Positions 7,976-16,489 of a stretch of 64,000 nt of DNA are shown here, in pieces. The notes below the pieces were generated by a model that was given only the letters and a program-made list of their open reading frames with translations, had not been told where the DNA came from and searched no databases. The translations under genes were made by a program, and so were the position numbers. This DNA comes from Akkermansiaceae bacterium (GTDB lineage Bacteria; Verrucomicrobiota; Verrucomicrobiia; Verrucomicrobiales; Akkermansiaceae), in assembly GCA_024233115.1 (NCBI GenBank), contig JACKQB010000005.1, forward strand, positions 62,001 through 126,000. The letters run 5' to 3'. How positions within the stretch are numbered: the stretch's first letter is position 1; each line of letters opens with the position of its first letter.

Positions 7976-10900
7976 ATGTTAGTAGCACGCATCCTCGCCA
8001 TCCTCGCGTTTCCGACACTGCTGTTTGCAGCCCCCAATGTGATTGTCATCGTCTCAGACGATGGTGGTTATGCCGACTGGGGGTTCATGGACAGTTACCT
8101 GCAAACGCTGGATGCAAGTCATCCGGCGACTCCGGTTCCGACACCCAACCTTGATTCCCTGAGGGCGCGGGGGGTGCTTTGCACCAATGCCTACACGGCA
8201 CCCGTCTGCTCGCCGTCACGTGCGGCCATTGTTACCGGCGGCTATCAGAACCGTATCGGCTACGAATACAACATCAACAACCTCAGCGGGGCGAACTCGC
8301 GTGACGGCTTGTTTGATAGCCAACTCACCATTTTCGACCGGATGAAGTCGGCGGGTTACACCACGGGAGCCATCGGCAAGTGGCATATCGGCAACGCGGC
8401 TGATGACAATGGCACAGGCAACCGGCCTGAGAAGCAGGGCGTCGATGAGTTTTTTGGCGTTTGGGGGGGCTCGCGCAACTACAATGTTGGTTCCTTATCA
8501 GGCACGCTGGCGCTGCGCGAAACCATCCGCAGTCCCTTTTCGGATACTGAGGTCGAAACGCAGTCTCCTTGGAATGTCGATTTGATTCCCTCCTCGTCGG
8601 CCCGTCCGGACCTCAACGCCTACGTGACCAACTGCTTTGGTGAAGGCGCCCAGCAGTTCATTTCCCGTCACTATGCGGAGGCGCAACCGTTTTTCCTCTA
8701 TATCGCCTACACCTGCCCGCATTCACCGATCAGTGCCTCTCCGGACATCGATGACCCACGGCTCGCCGGGCTGTCCGGCACGCGGAAAAACTACGCCTCG
8801 ATGATATTGACCATGGACAAGGAAATCGGTCTGTTGCTCGATCAACTGGCTGACCCTGCCGGCGACGGCTCCGTCGATATCACCGATGAAACGGTCATCA
8901 TCTACATCAACGACAACGGCGGTGCAAACGGCATCGGGGCTGACAATGGTCCCTTGCGCGATAACAAAGGCTCTACCTACGAGGGTGGCATCCGCGTGCC
9001 GATGATTCTGGCCGGCCCCGGCATCCCGGTGAATGGCAGTTACCACCAGCCAGTCCACAGTATGGATATTCTACCGACCTGTCTCGCCGCAGCGGGGGCA
9101 GCTGTGCCAGCCGACATCGAGGGCATCAACCTGCTGCCTTATCTCAACGGCACGGTGACCACCCCACCCCACGAAACCATCGCGATTCGTTTTGGCTCAA
9201 ACTGTAGCCTTCGCAAGGGCGACTGGAAAATCGTTAAGAGTGCAAATGGTAGTGGTGGCTTTGAGCTGTATAACCTCGTCAACGATATTTCCGAAACGAC
9301 CGATCTCGCGGGTTCCGAGCCAGAGAAGCTGGCGGAGTTGCTGCACGAATACACCGAGTTTGAAGCCAGAAATGAGAAGCCCCGGCATGCAACCCTAGGG
9401 AAGACGGCATCGACGATTAATCAGAACGACCGCTTTGTGCTCGACCCCGCTTCTCCTGGTGCAGGTACATCGTTTGTTGCGGATTTGACTCTTGTGGGCG
9501 GGACGACTCTCAATGGCGATTTCAACACCACATCGAGCTCCGGCAATGTCAGTTATGCGGACACGCCCAGTTGGGAGAACATTGGCGCAAACGCGGATCA
9601 GGACTCGGTTGCAACGCGCACAGACGATGCGATTGATGGTAGCCGGAATGCGGTGATTTCCAAGAGCACGACGCGTAGTTTCGGACTCGCTACCGCACAC
9701 ACCCTGGGTAATGGAGAGGTTTTCCGCGCCACTTATGATTGGAAGGATTCCTCCAGCTGGGACGACCTGTCGGACCGGATCCGCGTGACGCTTTTCACGA
9801 CGGCCGATAACCAAATCAATGGAACCCGGACGGTCATTCAGTCGGTCGATTCGAACCTGTCCGCAGTGGATGGTGCGGCGCAATCCGAGATAGCCCAGTT
9901 TGATCCGATCCCTGCCTCGGCAGTAGGCAAGTCGCTTTTTGTCATGGTTGATTCCGCGGAATCAGGCAGCGGTTTTGCCCGTCTTGATAACTTTGTGTTA
10001 GAACGCGGAGTCATCACTGCCAGCCAGCCCACGGCGAACCTCAAGTGGTCGGACGCATCCGTTTGGAAAAACCCGGAGAACGATAGCGCGGTGGACTTGT
10101 TCGTGACCGACTCCTTTGCCGGGTGTGTGCTGGATTTTCCGGTGCGCGATGACTTTTCCTACCTGGTGGAAAATGACAGAACGAGGCTGTCGAAACGTGA
10201 CTTCATGGCGAACTCCCTGCGTTTTACAGGAAATTTTGCCGGCACCTCGCCGCAGTCGGGAGGTCTGCACGGTTTGCCGGTGCTGTTGACAAACGCGCTC
10301 GACGGCACCGCGCCCTCGCTCGACCTTGCTGCTAACGGGGCTGGGTTTACGTTTGAAATCGATGTGGATCTCCAATTGCACAATGACCTGGTGGTTTCCG
10401 GCGACGGTAACGCACAATTCAGAATGACCGGGGTGCTTGCGGATGACTATGCTCCCGTCGGCGTCACCAAGACCGGCGCATCGACATTCCGCCTGGCAAG
10501 CTCGCCGACCTACACCGGGCCGACCTCGGTGACCGGCGGCACACTCATCGTTGAGCAGACTGCGGCACTCAATGCCACTTCTGCGGTGGTGCTTGGCATC
10601 GACGGAACCCTGGGAGGAAACGGGCAGGTGGGGGCGAACATCACCGGAGCGGGGACCATTGCGCCGGGTGAATCCATCGGCACTCTAACTGCTGCAGGTG
10701 ATGTTGCGCTTGGTAAACTGCAAGTTGAGCTCGATGCCACCTCAGCCGACCAGTTGTTAGTCTCAGGCACGCTCGACCTTACCAATGGCACACTTGATCT
10801 CATCGACCTCGGTGGTGGTTTCACGGAGTCCCCCGTGGTCATCGCCAGCTACGGCCAGCTTACCGGGGTTTTTGCCGCCATCAACGGGCTGCCCGCCACG

Positions 10901-11359
10901 CATAAAATCGACTATGCATTCGATGATGGCAGTGGATCCAACCATATTGCCATCGTCCCGCTGACCGCCTTTGAATCCTGGATGCAGCATGCCGGCGTCT
11001 CCGGGCCTGATGCTGCTTTCGAAGCCGATGCCAACGGTGACGGAGTATCCAATGGTATCGCATTCCTGCTCGGTGCGGACAATCCCGGCCTGGCAGCCAG
11101 ATCGCTTTTACCCACCGTGGTAAGCGATCCTTCCAGCGGTGATGTCACCCTGACCTATCGTGCCAACAGCCTGGTGAATCATCACGCTGAGTTTAGTAGC
11201 GATCTTGAACTCTGGACACCAGTGACATCAGACGTCCGCATCACGGTAACAACCACGGACGACTATTACGCGGACGGAATTGACCGCGTCGAGGTCGTTA
11301 TCCCCGCCGCCGTTGTCGACGACGGAAAATTGTTTGTCCACGTCGTCGCCACTCCATAG
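7976..11359 (+). CDS. Large modular sulfatase with autotransporter-type beta-repeat tail
   Basis: A 1127-residue secreted protein. A signal peptide (about residues 1-19) is followed by a complete sulfatase fold to about residue 470. VSDDGGYAD binds the metal and CSPSRAAIVTGG carries the formylglycine cysteine C78; GKWHIG and INDNGG are present. Residues 490-690 form a jelly-roll-like module ending SGFARLDNFVLERG. Around 828-900 is a passenger-type autotransporter repeat (KTGASTFRLA, then YTGPTSVTGGTLIVEQTAAL, then GTIAPGESIGTL). Near residue 1015 is a calcium-type EADANGDGVSNG motif before a C-terminal beta domain. No PEP-CTERM or translocator barrel is seen. The tail probably binds the surface or glycan. 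The gene is divergent from the regulator; the aspartyl protease gene follows after 22 bp. Confidence 0.88.
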   Translation: MLVARILAILAFPTLLFAAPNVIVIVSDDGGYADWGFMDSYLQTLDASHPATPVPTPNLDSLRARGVLCTNAYTAPVCSPSRAAIVTGGYQNRIGYEYNINNLSGANSRDGLFDSQLTIFDRMKSAGYTTGAIGKWHIGNAADDNGTGNRPEKQGVDEFFGVWGGSRNYNVGSLSGTLALRETIRSPFSDTEVETQSPWNVDLIPSSSARPDLNAYVTNCFGEGAQQFISRHYAEAQPFFLYIAYTCPHSPISASPDIDDPRLAGLSGTRKNYASMILTMDKEIGLLLDQLADPAGDGSVDITDETVIIYINDNGGANGIGADNGPLRDNKGSTYEGGIRVPMILAGPGIPVNGSYHQPVHSMDILPTCLAAAGAAVPADIEGINLLPYLNGTVTTPPHETIAIRFGSNCSLRKGDWKIVKSANGSGGFELYNLVNDISETTDLAGSEPEKLAELLHEYTEFEARNEKPRHATLGKTASTINQNDRFVLDPASPGAGTSFVADLTLVGGTTLNGDFNTTSSSGNVSYADTPSWENIGANADQDSVATRTDDAIDGSRNAVISKSTTRSFGLATAHTLGNGEVFRATYDWKDSSSWDDLSDRIRVTLFTTADNQINGTRTVIQSVDSNLSAVDGAAQSEIAQFDPIPASAVGKSLFVMVDSAESGSGFARLDNFVLERGVITASQPTANLKWSDASVWKNPENDSAVDLFVTDSFAGCVLDFPVRDDFSYLVENDRTRLSKRDFMANSLRFTGNFAGTSPQSGGLHGLPVLLTNALDGTAPSLDLAANGAGFTFEIDVDLQLHNDLVVSGDGNAQFRMTGVLADDYAPVGVTKTGASTFRLASSPTYTGPTSVTGGTLIVEQTAALNATSAVVLGIDGTLGGNGQVGANITGAGTIAPGESIGTLTAAGDVALGKLQVELDATSADQLLVSGTLDLTNGTLDLIDLGGGFTESPVVIASYGQLTGVFAAINGLPATHKIDYAFDDGSGSNHIAIVPLTAFESWMQHAGVSGPDAAFEADANGDGVSNGIAFLLGADNPGLAARSLLPTVVSDPSSGDVTLTYRANSLVNHHAEFSSDLELWTPVTSDVRITVTTTDDYYADGIDRVEVVIPAAVVDDGKLFVHVVATP

Positions 11360-11381
11360 TCACACGTCACAACCAACTCCT

Positions 11382-12842
11382 ATGATCAAAGCATACTACA
11401 TGATTCCCCTGATGACCTCCTTGCTGCCACTGAACGGGTGGGCAAAGGATCTCGACAAGAATGATTCTAACAAAAATAATGCCAGGCAAGAGCAAGGCGA
11501 GACCTCCGGCGATCTGCACGCCTTTGTCCGCAAAAACTATGCCGGCACCAGGCTGGTGACCGATGTCAAGGGCACCCAGCACTACATCAAGGGAACCGTC
11601 GGCGAGAAAAACGGCTGGTTCCACATTGATTCCGGAGCCATCAGCTCCTGCATCACCAGACATGGCGTGCAATTCTTCGGCCTGACAACGCGCGATACCA
11701 ACGAGACCGTGATCGGTATCGGCGGTGCCGAAAAGAAACGCCTCGCCAAAGTTCCGGCTTTCCGTGTCGGCCCCCACATCAATATCGGTGAGGTCGAGCT
11801 TACGGTTTACGCAGGAAAAGGCACGCAGTCCGGCATCCTCATCGATGGCAAGCCTGTGAAGAATTGCGGCCAGGTGGGCATCGATATCCTGCAACCCGCC
11901 CGCGCATTGATCGATTATAAAACCGACCGACTACACTATCCGTCGACGAAAAAAGCCCCCGACATCATCGCCAAGGCCGCCGAGCTGGGCTGGGTGCGTG
12001 TCCCGCTAACAAAAGCGGGGCAGGGAAGCACACACCAGGTGGTGCAGGTCACGATCAACGGGCGCAAAGGCTCGTTTGTGCTGGATACCGGCGCCCAGCA
12101 GTCGGTCATTTCATCCAAGTTTGCCAAGGAGGCCGGCATCGATTCCATGCCATCCCCCGTCAAGGCGGTGGGCATCGGTGACGGCCAGAGCGCGATCCGC
12201 ATCGGCTCGGTCGATAAGCTGGAAATAGGCTCGTTTAAACTACAAGACTACCCCATGCTGGTGATCGATTTGAATGCGATCAACGTCGACCAGTTCGACG
12301 GCATCATTGGCTCCGAGTTCCTGTTTGCATCGCAGGCGATCTATGACATCGGCAGTGCCAGCCTGTTTCTGGAGCCGAAGACCATCCCCCTGCACGAGTC
12401 CATGCTGATGGCCGGAAAGTTCGGGATTTCCCCGGAAAAGCTGGCGAAAAAGGTCAGCGAAAACAATGTCATCCTGGCCCTGGCGGTGGAATCGTTTTCC
12501 GTGCTGCCCAAAGTGGAGGTCACCGCCTCCTACGGCCAAGCCTACATGGCCGCCAGGGTGCACGCCAAGATCGTCAAGTCCTTCAAGGCCGACAAGGGCA
12601 CAGACTATCCTGAAGGCGGCGAGTTCAGTTTTGTCACCGTGATCCCGCGCGTCAAAGGCGAGGCCGCCATCCGAGACAACCTGATGAAAACACTGGCGCG
12701 CAATCCGGAGAAAATCGTTTTCCTGTCGGTGGGCAAGGACGGCCAGATTACACCTTCGCCCGCATCTGGCAGCATCTACACCGACAGCCCGCTACGCCGC
12801 CGCGATCTCCAGCAGGCGATCAATGGGGTAGACCCGAAGTAA
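11382..12842 (+). CDS. Secreted two-domain retropepsin-like aspartyl protease
   Basis: A 486-residue protein with a signal peptide (residues 1-21). The start is set at the ATG at 11382, because the open frame upstream (from 11280) overlaps the sulfatase gene. Two retropepsin-like half sites are visible: HIDSGAISSC with D83, and SFVLDTGAQQSVIS with D235. A second-strand element GIGGAEKKR or GIGDGQSAIR follows each. Two such domains in one chain could form an internal dimer like pepsin, since single retropepsin domains must pair. The last 110 residues form a separate domain of unknown type (TASYGQAYMAARVHAKIVKS onward) ending in a segment with a proposed ExbD-like KDGQIT look. Its closeness to the sulfatase suggests co-expression; the target protein is unknown. 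Confidence 0.78.
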   Translation: MIKAYYMIPLMTSLLPLNGWAKDLDKNDSNKNNARQEQGETSGDLHAFVRKNYAGTRLVTDVKGTQHYIKGTVGEKNGWFHIDSGAISSCITRHGVQFFGLTTRDTNETVIGIGGAEKKRLAKVPAFRVGPHINIGEVELTVYAGKGTQSGILIDGKPVKNCGQVGIDILQPARALIDYKTDRLHYPSTKKAPDIIAKAAELGWVRVPLTKAGQGSTHQVVQVTINGRKGSFVLDTGAQQSVISSKFAKEAGIDSMPSPVKAVGIGDGQSAIRIGSVDKLEIGSFKLQDYPMLVIDLNAINVDQFDGIIGSEFLFASQAIYDIGSASLFLEPKTIPLHESMLMAGKFGISPEKLAKKVSENNVILALAVESFSVLPKVEVTASYGQAYMAARVHAKIVKSFKADKGTDYPEGGEFSFVTVIPRVKGEAAIRDNLMKTLARNPEKIVFLSVGKDGQITPSPASGSIYTDSPLRRRDLQQAINGVDPK

Positions 12843-12926
12843 TCCGCCTCACGAAGCGCCGCCTCCAATAATCACTTTTTGCAAACGCCGTAACTCATAC
12901 TACGTCATAGGGAATGTTCCCGACCC

Positions 12927-12959
12927 AAGACCGTCCCTGTTCAGGTGGCGGTCTTTTTT
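12927..12959 (+). terminator. Intrinsic terminator
   Basis: The stem AAGACCG/CGGTCTT has a 15-nt loop and is followed by a T run. It ends the aspartyl protease transcript and is homologous to the terminator at 13926-13959, so it also forms the first part of a duplicated unit. Confidence 0.8.
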
Positions 12960-12969
12960 ATGCACGATG

Positions 12970-12988
12970 TGGTATGCAGAGGGTACCA
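12970..12988 (+). promoter_or_regulatory. Candidate operator upstream of PEP-CTERM gene 1
   Basis: TGGTA-9 nt-TACCA inverted repeat followed by GTAAAATC. It is conserved with 13983-14001 and with 7868-7886. It lies 142 bp before the start of the downstream gene; a TTTGTAAG and a TATACT element follow it and could be promoter boxes, though their spacing is poor. Confidence 0.5.
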
Positions 12989-13100
12989 GTAAAATCATGC
13001 ATTGATGGTTTGTAAGGGGGTGACTTTATACTAAAGTGCGGACCGACCAAGTTGCATTTTGGTTTCCTAACCCTACGAAACATTCGTATCACACAAAAAA

Positions 13101-13154
13101 ACATGATGAAAACACACACCAAAAAAAACATGATGAAAACACACACAATACTCC
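13101..13154. repeat. 27-bp tandem duplication at the start of PEP-CTERM gene 1
   Basis: The unit beginning ACATGATGAAAACACACAC occurs at 13101 and again at 13128. The period is 27 bp, so the frame is kept and a second MMKTHT start is created nine codons upstream of the one shared with the paralog. Confidence 0.85.
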
Positions 13155-13885
13155 CCGCGCTGATCCTTTCAGCCGCCGCCTGCCTGTCCCAGGCTTCCGC
13201 CGCCACTTACGTTTACGACTTCGCGACCCAGGTCGGCACCACAAACGGAACTCTCATTTCCACGGACAACTGGACCGGAACCGGTGTCGCCGACTGGAAA
13301 ATTGCTGATGGTGGTGGTCTAACGGACTACGCAAGCAACACAGCGGACACAAACCGCATCACGACCCGGGCGAACGATGCAAACTTCACCTACAGCATTC
13401 TTCCAACCGACACTCATCTGACACTTGAGACGACAGTTCGTGTGTCCGGTAGTAAAAACTGGACCATTGCATTGGCTAATGGTGCTAACGTTCTGATCGG
13501 CGTGGGCGGTAATTTCGGCGATGGAGATGCCTATATCATCCGTGGTGGATCTCGGTATTTTGAAACCGGCACCGGCACCAGTACAGGTCCGGGACCAGGT
13601 AGCTTTGCCTCGGCTGGTGTCTTTGACGTGCGTCTGGAGCTTGACTTGCTCGCTAATTCAGGAAACGGATCCGGCGATTTGTATGTCAATAATGTCAAGG
13701 TGATGGATGGCCGGAACTTGGGTCTTGGATCGACGGACATGACCACTGCAAATGGATTGTATATGCGGTCAAACCACTCAAGTGTGGGCGTTGATGGACT
13801 CACCATCACGACCGTACCCGAGCCATCCTCCACCGCCCTTCTCGGACTCGGTGGACTGGCGCTCATTCTGCGCCGCCGCAAGTAG
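13130..13885 (+). CDS. PEP-CTERM surface/exported protein 1
   Basis: A 251-residue exported protein. The signal peptide MMKTHTILPALILSAAACLS is nearly the same as that of the next gene, which sets the start at 13130. A 27-bp tandem duplication just upstream offers extra in-frame ATGs at 13103 and 13106. Residues 25-225 form a beta-rich, LamG/jelly-roll-like domain of the kind usual in these proteins. The C-terminus is PEPSSTALLGLGGLALILRR plus RK, a PEP-CTERM tail: PEP motif, hydrophobic helix, basic end. In known systems the tail is cut by an exosortase and the protein delivered to the envelope or outside. The cargo function is not recognisable. Confidence 0.85.
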   Translation: MMKTHTILPALILSAAACLSQASAATYVYDFATQVGTTNGTLISTDNWTGTGVADWKIADGGGLTDYASNTADTNRITTRANDANFTYSILPTDTHLTLETTVRVSGSKNWTIALANGANVLIGVGGNFGDGDAYIIRGGSRYFETGTGTSTGPGPGSFASAGVFDVRLELDLLANSGNGSGDLYVNNVKVMDGRNLGLGSTDMTTANGLYMRSNHSSVGVDGLTITTVPEPSSTALLGLGGLALILRRRK

Positions 13886-13925
13886 GCGACCTGCTTTTCA
13901 TCATGGGGATTGTTCCCCGACCCAG

Positions 13926-13959
13926 GACCGTCCCCGCTCAGGTGGACGGTCTTTTTTTT
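13926..13959 (+). terminator. Intrinsic terminator after PEP-CTERM gene 1
   Basis: The stem GACCGTCC/GGACGGTC is followed by eight T. The preceding sequence is homologous to that at 12907-12930. Confidence 0.85.
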
Positions 13960-13982
13960 AAGCCCAAGTTTTCAGCTCCAAG

Positions 13983-14001
13983 TGGTACGCGGAAGGTACC
14001 A
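13983..14001 (+). promoter_or_regulatory. Candidate operator upstream of PEP-CTERM gene 2
   Basis: TGGTA-9 nt-TACCA inverted repeat followed by GTAAAATC, the same as at 12970. Similarity between the two upstream regions continues for about 100 bp, through a shared GACCAAGTTGCAT. Confidence 0.5.
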
Positions 14002-14119
14002 GTAAAATCGCGCATCGATTGCTTGTAGGGCGCTGCCTTTTGCCTAGAGTACGTTCTGACCAAGTTGCATCGTTGGTACCCGGAACCAACGAAACTCTCA
14101 CACCACCAAGATACAAAAC

Positions 14120-14863
14120 ATGATGAAAACAAACACGATACTCCCTGCGCTGGCCCTGTCAGCCGCCGCCTGCCTGTCCCAGGCTTCCGCCGCGACTTTC
14201 ATTTACGATATAGCCAGCGTCGGTGCGCAGAACACCCTGCTCTCTACCGATGGATGGACTGGCGACGATATTGACAACTGGGTCGTAGGTGCCTACACCG
14301 GTGCCCCTTTCGCTCGGAATCAAAATGATAACGGTGAGGACACCATCACCAGGGCCACGAGCCTGTTTTCCGTCCTGAGTACATCAAACACAACCCTAAG
14401 CATCGACATCACCGGTCGCTTCGGCGGAACAAGCACCCCGATCATGGCGACGGGGATCGCCGACGGCACGACCCTTTTGCTGGGTGTGCAGAAAAGCGGC
14501 AGCAGTTGGACCATCGTCCAGAACGGCACCGCTTCGAGCGGTGCCGGCGGAGTGGGCGGCTTCAGCGGTAGCACCAACATCGAAAACAGCCTGCGCCTGG
14601 TGCTCGACTACGGCACCTCGACCATCGATCTCATCCATACCACCGGTGGCTCCAGCACGGTTCTGATCGATGACTACGCCATGGACAGCTCGGTATCCGC
14701 CGCCAATCTTGCCGCCAATGCCGATGGTTTGTATATCCGCACAGACAGCAAATTCGTCGGGCCGAGCAACATCACCATCACCTCCGTTGTGCCCGAGCCC
14801 AGCGCCGCCGCGCTTCTCGGCCTCGGTGGCCTCGCGCTGATGCTCCGCCGCCGTAAAGGCTAA
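14120..14863 (+). CDS. PEP-CTERM surface/exported protein 2
   Basis: A 247-residue paralog of the preceding gene. Its signal peptide MMKTNTILPALALSAAACLS is almost identical. The body is beta-rich and diverged (residues 25-215). The tail is VPEPSAAALLGLGGLALMLR plus RRKG. The upstream region is duplicated with the gene, so both should be expressed together. The start has no Shine-Dalgarno sequence; an A/C-rich leader precedes it. No enzyme motif is seen in the body, and a structural or carbohydrate-binding role is only a guess. Confidence 0.85.
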   Translation: MMKTNTILPALALSAAACLSQASAATFIYDIASVGAQNTLLSTDGWTGDDIDNWVVGAYTGAPFARNQNDNGEDTITRATSLFSVLSTSNTTLSIDITGRFGGTSTPIMATGIADGTTLLLGVQKSGSSWTIVQNGTASSGAGGVGGFSGSTNIENSLRLVLDYGTSTIDLIHTTGGSSTVLIDDYAMDSSVSAANLAANADGLYIRTDSKFVGPSNITITSVVPEPSAAALLGLGGLALMLRRRKG

Positions 14864-14934
14864 GGAGCACACGGTCCTGCGCCGCCGCAAGCAAGCGGAC
14901 TGACTGTATCGCCGTTGACAGAAAGACCTAACAC

Positions 14935-14970
14935 AAAGACCACCCCCGCACCCGGGGGTGGTCTTTGTTG
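14935..14970 (+). terminator. Strong intrinsic terminator after PEP-CTERM gene 2
   Basis: Perfect 14-bp stem AAAGACCACCCCCG/CGGGGGTGGTCTTT with a 4-nt loop, followed by a T-rich stretch. Confidence 0.9.
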
Positions 14971-15043
14971 TTGTCAGGTTGAGGAGAACTTCCCGGGTAA
15001 GCTTTTGGCAAAGCGGATGTCTCCCTGAAGGCGAGGCAAATCG

Positions 15044-15068
15044 ATTTATTTAAGGCTTGTAAATAAAT
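15044..15068 (+). promoter_or_regulatory. 25-bp palindrome, candidate operator
   Basis: Perfect 9-bp arms ATTTATTTA/TAAATAAAT around a 7-nt spacer, about 105 bp upstream of the SUMF1-like gene. The A/T-rich symmetric form suits a repressor site. No regulator can be named. Confidence 0.45.
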
Positions 15069-15173
15069 GGATATGTGTTAGGAAACACACGAACCAAGGA
15101 ACCGGAGCTGACCACGGGGGGATGAACTCCCTGGCCTCACCTCATTTTCTTGTTTAAAAACACCCTTATCACC

Positions 15174-16169
15174 ATGAAAATAGAGCGATGCCACAGGTAT
15201 TGTTGGGCTGCATTTCTTATTGCAGCAGGTTCGTTGACCAGTCAAGTGGTCGGCCAGAGCGTAACGATGCAATGGGCAACCGTCGGGGATGCGGGCAATG
15301 CAGCCGACAGCAATGGCTACGGCGCCGTAGGCCACGCATACCGCATTGGAAAATACGAGGTGACCAACGCGCAGTACACCGAGTTTCTCAATGCCAAGGC
15401 CCAGAACGATGCCGGTGGGTTCGGTGGCGGGCTTTACCATTTTTACCACGAAAACAACCCGACCGTTTACGGGATCACCCGGAGTGGATCCCTGGGCTCA
15501 TATTCGTACACGGCTGTTTCGGGCAGTGAAAACAATCCTGTGGCCTACGTCAACTGGTTGGACGCGGCACGTTTTGTCAACTGGATGCACAATGGCAAGG
15601 GCAGCGGCGACACCGAGAGCGGGGTCTACGATATGAGTCTGACAGGTATTGCGAGAATGACCCCCGATGCGGCCGCAAAATTCAGGCTGCCCACGGCGGA
15701 TGAGTGGTACAAGGCCGCTTATTATGATCCTACCAAAGACGGCATCGGCGGCTACTACGATTATCCGACGCAAAGCGACACCGCCCCGGGCAACAGTTCG
15801 CTGACCGATCCGAACCAGGCCAATTTCGCACCCGGTTACACAGGCAGCTCCAACCCGAAGGTGACGGCGGTGGGAAGTTTTGCAAACAGCGCCAGCTACT
15901 ACGGCACCTTTGACCAGGGCGGCAACCTCTATGAGTGGGTGAACCAGACCACGGATGGCGGTGACGCCTTTGCCAAGGGGGGTGGCTGGGCCTTTGGCTC
16001 GGATCAGATGTTAGCCAGCGGATATGGCAATATCGGTCAATACACACTCTTTGGCGGAGAAAACGACCACAATGGTTTCCGCATCGTCGCCACCGAGGTG
16101 CCTGAGCCCGGCGTTCCCGCCATAGCCTGCATCGTCGGCCTCTGCGGACTTTTCCTGAGAAGACGCTAG
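15174..16169 (+). CDS. PEP-CTERM protein with SUMF1/FGE-fold domain, lacking FGE cysteines
   Basis: A 331-residue exported protein with a signal peptide (about residues 1-27) and a SUMF1 (formylglycine-generating enzyme) fold. Fold motifs include GHAYRIGKYEVTNAQYTEFL, NPVAYVNWLDAARFVNWM, RLPTADEWYKAAYYDP, GNLYEWV and NGFRIV. The C-terminus VPEPGVPAIACIVGLCGLFL plus RRR is a PEP-CTERM tail. True FGE has two catalytic cysteines between GGSW and the final GFR; here that stretch (GGGWAFGSDQMLASGYG onward) has none. It is therefore unlikely to activate the nearby sulfatases and is more like the many SUMF1-fold proteins with other roles. The start is placed at the ATG at 15174; a TTG at 15150 is possible. 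Confidence 0.83.
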   Translation: MKIERCHRYCWAAFLIAAGSLTSQVVGQSVTMQWATVGDAGNAADSNGYGAVGHAYRIGKYEVTNAQYTEFLNAKAQNDAGGFGGGLYHFYHENNPTVYGITRSGSLGSYSYTAVSGSENNPVAYVNWLDAARFVNWMHNGKGSGDTESGVYDMSLTGIARMTPDAAAKFRLPTADEWYKAAYYDPTKDGIGGYYDYPTQSDTAPGNSSLTDPNQANFAPGYTGSSNPKVTAVGSFANSASYYGTFDQGGNLYEWVNQTTDGGDAFAKGGGWAFGSDQMLASGYGNIGQYTLFGGENDHNGFRIVATEVPEPGVPAIACIVGLCGLFLRRR

Positions 16170-16178
16170 TCAGCAGGT

Positions 16179-16410
16179 TTGGAGTGCTGAAGCTTGCTTC
16201 CGCTTTGAGGCTGGTCGAGGTTTGCGCTCGCCTACTCACTCCATGCTGACTTGCAGCCCTCCTCCTCCGTCGGACTGGAAAGAGATAGTGCATTGTCTCG
16301 TGTGGCGGGGTTTCATCGTGCTGGGAGTGAAGATGAAGTGCGGTTGTCACCGGAACAGAGATCGGCAAGCCGACTCAGACAAAAGCGGTGGCAAGCCACA
16401 CGCACTCCAA
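16179..16410. repeat. MITE-like element with GGAGTGC terminal inverted repeats
   Basis: The ends read TTTGGAGTGC (left) and GCACTCCAAA (right). Inside them, imperfect matches continue to the CCGCTTT/AAAGCGG level over about 27 bp. The element fills most of the 320-bp gap between the SUMF1-like gene and msrB. It has no convincing coding frame. The same termini occur at 34931-35065 and the GGAGTGC motif again at 33182. Confidence 0.65.
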
Positions 16411-16489
16411 AGAGAGCCAGGACAGATCACATGCAACGCTAGGTATAGTTCGACGCCTATGGAAGAATAGAACTTTATTGCATCCCGGG

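Noticed and set aside
15174..16169. Formylglycine-generating enzyme for the sulfatases
   Set aside because: The catalytic cysteines are missing and the protein has a PEP-CTERM tail.
16222..16470. Small frames in the gap before msrB
   Set aside because: They lie within the MITE-like element and show no recognisable protein features.
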